Assembly (NCBI GenBank): GCA_026545225.1
Contig: CM048845.1
Span: forward strand, 90,708,533-90,772,532
Source: Cornus controversa
Lineage: Eukaryota > Streptophyta > Magnoliopsida > Cornales > Cornaceae
DNA length: 64,000 nucleotides
Direction of reading: 5' to 3'
A program made the translations under genes and the position numbers. Positions within the stretch are counted from its first letter, which is position 1. The number at the start of each line of letters is the position of its first letter. A model generated the notes under the pieces. It was given only the letters and a program-made list of their open reading frames with translations, was not told the DNA's origin and ran no database searches. Shown here in pieces: positions 57,220 to 64,000 of this stretch.

Positions 57220-57530
57220 TAGAGTAGGTCAATACTCGGTTATGGTTGTGGTCATAAAGTGGGCAAATCACCTAGAGTAGGTCAATACTCAGTCACGGTG
57301 AGGGCATTGGAGTGGTTACGTCATCTTGGAGTAGGTAAATACTCAGTGACGGTGGTCTACTCACCTTGGAGTAGGTAAATACTCGGTGGGGATTTCAAAA
57401 AGATGCCCAATCACTTTGGAGTAGGTAAATACTCGGTGATTGTGGTTTACTCACCTCGGAGTAGGTAAATACTCGGTGAGGATTCTAAATAGAGGCCAAG
57501 TCACCTTGGAGTAGGTAAATACTCGGTGGC
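57220..57530. repeat. Seven hairpin repeats of GAGTAGGTAAATACTC type
   Basis: Seven copies at about 57221, 57272, 57328, 57364, 57414, 57457 and 57507. Most read CCTTGGAGTAGGTAAATACT then CGGTGA. GAGTA and TACTC pair across a GGTAAA loop, and in several copies an outer TCACC pairs with GGTGA, so each copy is a hairpin. Spacing is 36-57 bp. Confidence 0.88.
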
Positions 57531-58644
57531 GGAGTTGGAATGGTGTGGGAAAGGTCTCGGTCACATGATTGGTTAAGAATCATGTTAGGATATCGGGTTG
57601 AATCCGGGAGAGGGACAAGTGTGTGAACTTGCTTACATTATCTATTGTGAAGCATGCGATGTTTTCGACGCATTCTTATATATGCGGTGTTTGTGATTTG
57701 GACATGATATATGTTGGATGTTTGCTTTTGAGCATGTTATATGGTTTAAATGCATCTTTATTGCATTTGGGATGTGCTACTTGACGAGTAGGAGATGTGA
57801 TGGTGGATTTACATTGTGTTATGTAAATGCTTAGATATATATATGTTCTATATACATATTGGTGCTGAATGTTTACTGCTTTCAAGCATGTTGGAAATGA
57901 TTTCTAAAATCAGGTGTAGTGGGTTTTGTATGTTCATACGTGCTAGAGTAGCCATATACATCATTGGTTCATGCATGCTAGGTGGGGCATGGTCTTAAAT
58001 ATTGTGATATATTTAAGTGCATATGTATATTTTTGGGAATATGTGAGGATCGACCTGCTGCAGCGGTGATAGTATGGTTCTACATACCTTGTTGGGCCTT
58101 TGAGCTCACCCCCTCCCAGGTTTTGTAGGTATTGCTGATTTTCGAAGTCAGTTAGGGGGATCGGTAGTCCCAGTTGCGGAGGTAGTAAGTAGATTCATTA
58201 GAATCTAATGCATGTCCAGGATAGTGGATAGATAGACGCTTTACATTTGGATTAAATGTATAAAGCGAGTATGTAGATTCAGTTCCTTCAATTGTATTAT
58301 ATTCATGTGATGTATGTATATAATACGGACATTCAAGGACTGAGGCATGTATATTTATGATTGTTTTATGCATGTTGTAGAAATATTGGGGAGACACGGG
58401 CCCAGAAGTGTCCATTTTTATTGTTTAGATATAAATGCTGGGGGGACACGTGCCCAGAAGTGTCCATATAAATTGTAAAGCAGGTGTATCATGCCAGGAG
58501 CTGATTATTTAGAATAGGGCATGCCCAATTTTCGTAAAAATGATAGGAAATTGAGATTGCATGATCAGGTGGTGGCTAGAGCGTGAGGGTGATCTCACGG
58601 GGTTCACACCTCGGTTTTCGGGCCTCGGGAATCAGGGCGTGACA

Positions 58645-58984
58645 CTAAAATCCTGATTGCTGACTAGAAGTAGGCATAAATCCTCTCGTTACTCGAGAAC
58701 CCTGAACTGACTGTGCTGGTTGGGGCGGTGGCAACGCCCTATAGCCAGACTAAACTGTGGCAACCAATACGATCCTCTACTGAGACCTAGAACCACTCTG
58801 TGCACCCTGCCTCTGAGGTCAGTTCGCCCTAACATGTCCAAACTGTCGACAATGGAAGCATGTTCACTCCCCTCTCGATATTACTGGCACAGATGCCACA
58901 ACTTGCCTCTGAGGGCACTCATACCTATATTTACATCTTTTTTGGTCATAATCCGATACATAGACATGATTAGTCAACTCTGAT
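58645..58984 (-). pseudogene. Chromovirus-like gag C-terminus with zinc knuckle
   Basis: Minus strand. Around 58865-58805 the reading CFHCRQFGHVRAN precedes a TGA where the final Cys of the CCHC knuckle is expected. It adjoins Gln/Pro/Arg-rich linker sequence to 58645 and thus continues to the protease at 54567 once the solo LTR is removed. The rest of gag is not seen to the right. Confidence 0.65.
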
Positions 58985-59181
58985 GATCATGTGGTATTGG
59001 GAAACTCCTACGACACTCGTATGATGGGGCAACTCCGACGATCATACATTCGTGGCATCATATAAGCTTTACACTTGTGATTGGACAACTCCGACGATCA
59101 CTAAAATTGGGGTATGATTGGCATCTCCGACGATCATTCCAATGTGAATATTCTCACCACTTCAAATACATGGTTGGGTAT
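58985..59181. repeat. Repeats of CTCCGACGATCA
   Basis: Three clear copies of (A/T)CTCCGACGATCA (about 59029, 59089, 59126) and a fourth degraded one near 59007 (CTCCTACGACACTCG) lie in 200 bp, each after GG(C/A)CAA- or GGCAT-like words. No gene is visible. The stretch lies between the chromovirus gag relic and the LTR at 59182. Confidence 0.65.
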
Positions 59182-60663
59182 CTAATAGGCATTGAATGTT
59201 GCGCATTCTAACTTATGTATTTTATTCTCTTAGTGATAAATTATTTTGTTATTTTACTTCGTTTTAGTGTTTTCTGTATTTTCAGGGCCTTAATGGTTAT
59301 TTTAGTTAAAACTATGATTTTGAGCTTTTAAAGTTGACATCCAAGATGGTTAGATGAAGCCTACATCAAGGAAATCCATTCAAATATTTATTTCAACTCC
59401 AATCAGTCCAAGAAAGAGGTCCAAGAGAATTACAGATGCTTAAGAAGGTTACGGGCCTGAAGCCCAAATCTGCGCATAATACAGTCTTAATCCCGTTTTG
59501 GAAAACAGACCAGAAGTGTTATTTTTGAGCCTCAAATTGACTTAATTTTTATAGTGGTTGAATGAAATTCAATTCTGGACACTTTTGTATTTCACGAAAA
59601 TTTCGTGAATCGGACTTCTGGTGGGTCAAAAGTTGGGCCGAACGTCAGTAGGAAAAACCCACCTGATTAGTGCTGTGGGAAAACCTAATTAATTCCTAAT
59701 TGGATTAGGACTTTGGGGTATTCTCTTGGGGCATAAAGTGAATAATTGGAGGCTGAGTTGGGGGGAGATTGGAGAGCCTGAGAGAGCTTTTGGACAGATT
59801 GAAGACATACTTTGTAGACCATTGGAGAATGAAGTCTTACGCATAATTCATGAAGATAATGCCTTCTTCCTCAACCGTTAAAGCTTCTTCTTCTACCATG
59901 AGCGGCTAGTTCATCCACTAGGGTTTTGATGTAGCCCTAACAAAGCATCAATGGTTTGATTGTTTTAATTATTGGGGACCTTTATGTTCATGCATAGATT
60001 GTGTAATTTAGAGGATTCTTATTATAGAATTGAGCAATACAAGTCTTATAAATTCAGTTTCAATGATTTCTTATCTTGTCCTAGATATTTGGTGTTACTA
60101 TTGAACTCAATCTCTCTTATTTTCTGTGATCATGAGAGCGATTAGTACACAACGGTAATCACTGAATATGTCATTAAAAGCTTTGATAGATTATGCCTAG
60201 AGAAGATGAACCATACTACACCCTACATTAGAGTAGTTAGGCAGATGGCTCATGCCAATCGAAGATAGTCCATGACTTAGCCTTAATCATATGTTATCTT
60301 CTTGACGGATGAAGGTGAGCTTGTAGCCACCGACACCACTTATGCATGATGTAATTCCCCATAGTTAATTCAATTGACCATTGATTGTGGAGTTAGTGGT
60401 GAAGTCAAATACCCTAGATTTATCTCATATTATTTTCACTCTCTATTTCCTTTGATTTATTTTATTTTTCTTTTTAATTAGTTTAAATATAAAAATCAGA
60501 TTTCTTCTCTTTATAAATTTAATTAGAATTAATTCCGTATTCCAACTCATCAGACCATAATCTCTGAGGTTCGACACCCCTTTCGATAGCCATATTCTGT
60601 AAGGAATTCGTTCTATTGCGAAGTGTGGTAATTATAATTTGAGACGCACTCACACACGAATCA
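59182..60663 (+). repeat. 5' LTR of a plus-strand Athila-type element
   Basis: Starts TAATAGGCATTGAATG, where other copies have TGATCGGCGTTGAATG, so the terminal TG has mutated. Ends CACACACGAATCA before the primer site. About 1.48 kb and clearly the same family as 46750-48241 read inverted. The 3' LTR lies beyond the window. Confidence 0.88.
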
Positions 60664-60668
60664 ATTTT

Positions 60669-60686
60669 TGGCGCCGTTGCCGGGGA
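60669..60686 (+). promoter_or_regulatory. Primer binding site, tRNA-Asp type
   Basis: TGGCGCCGTTGCCGGGGA, identical to the copy at 20938 and placed five bases after the LTR. The T-rich leader continues to about 60943. Confidence 0.92.
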
Positions 60687-60943
60687 TTATCTATTTGATT
60701 GATTGGATTATACAGAATTATTTTTAATTGAATTTTTAGTTTAGGAATTATTTTTTTATTTATTTTGCTTTTAATTTTATTTTTGTTTTTGTTTTATTTC
60801 ATATACTAATTTGTTTTATTTTTTTATTTTTTATCTTTTTAGATTTTTTATTTTGCTACTAATTTGTATTATTTTATTTTTGTTTTCTTTTGAGGGACTT
60901 TAATCACCATACCATTGAGCAAGAGGAAGAGATTATTGATATC

Positions 60944-62245
60944 ATGGCTGGTGTGCGTGATGATAATGAGGACAACAATATTGTGCCTAATGCTATTGTG
61001 GAGAGGGCAAGACTTCTGAGAGATTACTATGTCCCAGAGACATACAATTCGCCAGTTGAGTTTCAACTGCCTAATGTGACTGCACAGAACTATGAGATCA
61101 AGTCCAGTATCATCCAGATGTTGCCATCCTACTTCGGGCTGACTGATGAAGATCCGTACAAGCACTTAGATGATTTTATAGAAGTTTGCTCAACAACAAA
61201 AATTCATAACTTCTCTGAAGATGCTTTCAGGATGCGACTCTTTTCATTCTCTCCAAAGGAGAAGGCCAAGTATTGGTTCAGATCTCTACCGACAGGCTCT
61301 ATCACTACATGGACTCAAATACAAAGTGAGTTCTTGAAGAAATATTTTTTGATAGGGAGGACCAATCAATTCAGACGTGCTATCATTGGTTTCTCTCAAT
61401 TTGAGGAGGAACAATTTTATGAGACATGGGAGAGATTCAAGGACCTTCTTAGGATGTGTCCTCATCACCAAATTCTAAAGTGACAGTTAGTGCAGTGTTT
61501 CTATGAGGGGCTAACAGAGAGTAACAGACAGATGGTGGATGCATCATGTGGGGGTACTTTCATGTTAAAAAGCGAAGATGAAGCATGGACTTTGTTCGAG
61601 AACCTTAGTGACAATTCTTTACAACGTGTGTCTTTATCTCGTTCAAGCAGACCATCCAATACAAGGAGGATAGTTGATATTTTTATATTGGTTCTACAGA
61701 TGATATATCTACCATTGTGGATGTTGTGGCACAAAGAATGGTGCAACTCATGGCAATTGGTCAAGTTTCTAATCCATCTTCAGTAATTCAGCCCACTTTT
61801 CAGCCTCAAAACTATGTGCCTCCACAACCATATGAAGCACAAGTTCATATGCCACCAAAGAGTTCGGCTCTTGAAGATAAGATGATGTTTGCCGCAGCAA
61901 AACTTGATAAGCTTGACTCTATTGCTGAAGTACTTCAATCCACTTCTCAATTGGTATATTTTCACTCTCAATCAATTGTCAAACTAGAATCTTAGTTTGG
62001 ACAACTTGCCAATGCCTTGAGTAAAAGAGAAGAGGGGAAGCTACCAAGTTAACCCATTGCCAATCCTAGAGGGATGCATGATTCTTTGAGCAACCCACAT
62101 CTTGAGGAGGTTCAAGCCATCACCACTTTGAGAAGTGGAAAAGTAATTGATAACAAGGTGGGGGAGAAGAAGAATAATCAAGAAGAGGTGCTCATGAGTC
62201 CAAGTGCTGAAAATTTATATGAGTCCAAGGCTCCTTTCCCATAAC
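60944..62245 (+). pseudogene. gag of the plus-strand Athila-type element, broken
   Basis: Start ATG at 60944 (MAGVRDDNEDN). It has RDYYVPETYNSPVEFQLPNV, MLPSYFGLTDEDPYKHLDDF, KYWFRSLPTGSITTW and QFYETWERFKDLLRMC. A TGA at about 61481 replaces the Trp seen in the relative. After it FYEGLTESNRQMVDAS continues, then a shift near 61670, DVVAQRMVQLMAIGQVSNPS and a direct step to QPTFQPQNYVPPQ. About 75 residues, including the zinc knuckle present at 49080-49120 in the relative, are missing there. Later pieces (LSKREEGKLPS, TTLRSGKVIDNK) run to about 62245 with several stops. Confidence 0.85.
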
Positions 62246-63106
62246 GTTTACAAGAAACATCCAAGTTGGGGAAACAAGGGGACAAGTTGCATGACATGAT
62301 GGAGGTGTTTCGACAAGTGAAGATTAATATACCACTCCTTGATGCCATCAAACAGATTCCTCCTTATGCCAAATTCTTGAAGGACTTGTGCACTCAGAAA
62401 TGGAAATCAATGAGCCATGTTCCAAAAAGAGTCATGCTTCCACAACAAATGAGCTCTATTATCTAGCATTGTGCTCCTCCAAAGTACAAAGATCCAGGAG
62501 CTCCAACTATTTCATGCATTATTGGAAAACATCAAATGAAAAAAGCTCTTCTGGATTTAGGTGCAAGTGTGAATTTATTGCCTTACTCGGTTTATCTACA
62601 GTTGGGTTTGGGAAAATTGAAGCCTACCACGGTGGTTTCTAGCTACTGCTAATGCTCGTATTAATTGTAGAGTGGGGATCATGGATATATCATTTGGCAA
62701 CATGAAGGTAAAACTGAATATTTTTAATGCCATTAAACATCCTCTAGATGAGAGTGATTGTTTCTTCATAGATGACATTGATGATTGTGTGAAAGAAATT
62801 ACTTCGTGTGCTCCATCTCAAGATATTGAGAAGTCCATTGAGGGGGTGAATGATATGCTTGAGTTAGTGGCCATGAAAGATAAGCCACCTTGGAAGATCC
62901 CGATTGACCCATTTTTTTCTCTTTCTAACACTCCTCTAGTGCCATCATTGGAGTCTCTTCCAAGGGTTGAATTGAATTCAAGGCAAGGATATATATTTTT
63001 AGAAGCCAATGAGACCATTCCGGTCACTTTGAGTTCGGCACAAGGAAGTAAGGATCATATAGAGGGGATGATGTTAAATATCCTCAAGCGATGTGGCATT
63101 GGGTGA
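62246..63106 (+). pseudogene. Protease region, internally deleted, of the plus-strand Athila-type element
   Basis: The gag-protease linker GDKLHDMMEVFRQVKINIPL is followed by KALLDLGASVNLLPYSVYLQ and LGKLKPTTVV. The sequence then jumps near 62637 to TANARINCR-like sequence and GIMDISFGNMKVKLNIFNA, so roughly 60 residues of the protease are gone. The last part (62672-63106) is open and enters the protease-RT connector before ending at 63106. From there the sequence joins the region 3' of integrase. Confidence 0.8.
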
Positions 63107-64000
63107 ACTTTCAATTGAAGTCGATGATCGTCGCCTACGGACATTAAATTGTATGAGTTGTATGTATTTCTATCTTTAATTTCTTTAGTTTTCTTTCTTT
63201 TAATTTTTAGTTCATGTTTTCTTAGTTTTTCTTTCAATATTAGGTGTGTTTTAATGTATTTTCTTTGAGGTTTTGATGTCTTAGTTACTTCCGAGGGATG
63301 CCGGGAGGTTTGTCGAGGTATTTGGACCCAAAACAGGCAAAAAAAGGCCCTCTCGGTCAACCTTGGGTGATAGACACTCTTAAAAATGACCTTGCGGTCG
63401 ACCTTGGGCGATAGAGAACCTAGGTCAGACCAGTAGGGGCGATCAATCACCCCCCTGCAGGGGGATCGATCGCCCAGAAAAAAAATTTTAATTTTCTCCT
63501 AGGTGGGCGATCAATCGCCCAAATAGTGGGGGATCGATCGCCCAATCAGAAAAAGAAAAAAAAATCTTTTTTTTTCTCTCTTTCCCCTCTTATTTGTATT
63601 TCATGAATTTCATCCTTTTATTTTATTATATTATATTTTTATTTATTTCTTTTTATTCTTCTTTCCCCTATTTTCACTTGGTCTTAGCGTTTAGTGGTTG
63701 TTTTGACAGATTGTAGCATCCAAGTTTGGGGGAGTGCTTGCATTGCTTTCATACCATTGGTTTGCTATGTTTTCTTGCCACTATTTCTCCGGATTCCTTG
63801 ATATTCTCGTTCTTACCCTTCTCTATGCTTTAATTGGGTGTACATTGAGGACAATGTATAGTTTAAGTTTGGGGGTGAGGCGATGCCTATTTATGTGCTT
63901 TATTCCATTATGGGGAATTTTTTTGTAAAATTCTTCTTGTTTTAGGATTTTTATTTTCTTTTATTTTTTTAATTTGTTTATTTTATTTTGTTTTGTTTTG
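63107..64000 (+). other. 3' region of the plus-strand element with GCGATCGATCGCCC words
   Basis: Right after the protease relic, GTCGATGATCGTCGCCTACGG matches (inverted) 44820-44845, just 3' of integrase in the minus-strand relative. RT, RNase H and integrase are therefore deleted. Palindromic words GGGCGATCAATCACCC, GGGGGATCGATCGCCC, GGGCGATCAATCGCCC and GGGGGATCGATCGCCC occur at 63438-63545. The third ORF is absent; the sequence continues to the purine blocks at 63717-63735 and 63861-63880. The window ends inside the 3' non-coding region. Confidence 0.8.

Larger units (their letters stand above)
54568..58644 (-). mobile_element. Very long solo LTR (Tekay/Del chromovirus-like)
   Basis: Flanked by an exact 5-bp duplication CTAAA (54563-54567 and 58645-58649). 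Inverted it starts TGTCACGCCCTGATTCCCGA and ends GATTTCGGCCCTTACA; such starts and multi-kilobase lengths are known for Tekay/Del LTRs. At 4,077 bp with no primer site, gag or pol inside, it is best read as a solo LTR. It contains a GAGCTCA word near 58105, seven hairpin repeats (57220-57530), diverged repeats with GCATGCTAG (56530-57120) and TA/GT-rich microsatellite patches. Long readings such as that at 54883-55701 fall in a simple pyrimidine-rich tract and are not believed to be genes. Confidence 0.8.

Noticed and set aside
57220-57530. Considered as a CRISPR-like array because of regular repeats
   Set aside because: It is in a plant retrotransposon LTR; the spacers are themselves similar, and there are no cas genes.
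60890-60943. A more upstream start for the plus-strand gag
   Set aside because: The reading there begins at a TTG codon; the first ATG matching the related copy (49964) is at 60944.
63734-63928. A short plus-strand reading and its inverted counterpart at 42331-42621
   Set aside because: Both fall in the 3' non-coding purine-block region and have no domain; the shared similarity is due to common descent of the element.

Overview
This window looks like a repeat-rich stretch of a plant nuclear genome, most probably a eudicot. It is AT-rich and carries Ty3/gypsy elements with an Asp-tRNA-type primer binding site, an Ac-like hAT transposon, RTE-clade LINE pieces, small inverted-repeat elements and many microsatellites. 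I saw no bacterial gene organisation, rRNA, tRNA or CRISPR array. The species cannot be named from the sequence alone.

Left part (1-8253): the only plausible host gene. It is an open frame at 6492-7619 for an acidic/lysine-rich protein with 57-58-residue tandem repeats, preceded directly by an intron-acceptor-like site. A pyrimidine-rich leader and a splice donor near 2450-3041 may be its 5' exon(s). The putative 3.4-kb intron holds a near-perfect tandem duplication with a 1,072-bp unit. Two small inverted-repeat elements lie at the far left, one of them a PIF/Harbinger-like MITE with a TAA duplication.

8254-14881: a complete but dead hAT element with an 8-bp target duplication. It carries a broken transposase gene on the minus strand and itself holds a probable solo LTR. 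Beyond it lie a short copy of the host gene's donor exon (14890-14970), two opposed RTE LINE fragments (15798-16402 plus; 16864-19153 minus) and a terminal fragment of another short repeat.

19474-64000: a nest of LTR retrotransposons. (i) A plus-strand Athila/Tat-lineage element (about 19474-39517) with gag, protease, RT, RNase H, integrase and a third ORF, all degenerate. It is broken by a truncated minus-strand relative, a 3-kb LTR-like insertion and two solo LTRs. (ii) A minus-strand Athila-type element (39712-51522, target duplication TCAAT) that lacks RT and RNase H and is broken by a solo LTR (duplication TTGTG). (iii) A minus-strand chromovirus-like element (51963-54567 and 58645-58980) split by a 4.1-kb solo LTR (duplication CTAAA). 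(iv) The left part of a plus-strand relative of (ii) (59182 to the window end) that has lost most of pol and the third ORF.

Almost every boundary is supported by a target-site duplication, so the order of insertions can be read. The main unexplained signal is that four or five unrelated repeat families each carry, in an LTR or 3' spacer, a small cluster of palindromic CGAT-containing words. A second is a conserved hairpin followed by a purine-rich AAGTTTGGGGG block placed well upstream of the real polypurine tract in two diverged lineages. Boundaries and motifs were read by eye; family assignments rest on remembered motifs, not on searches.
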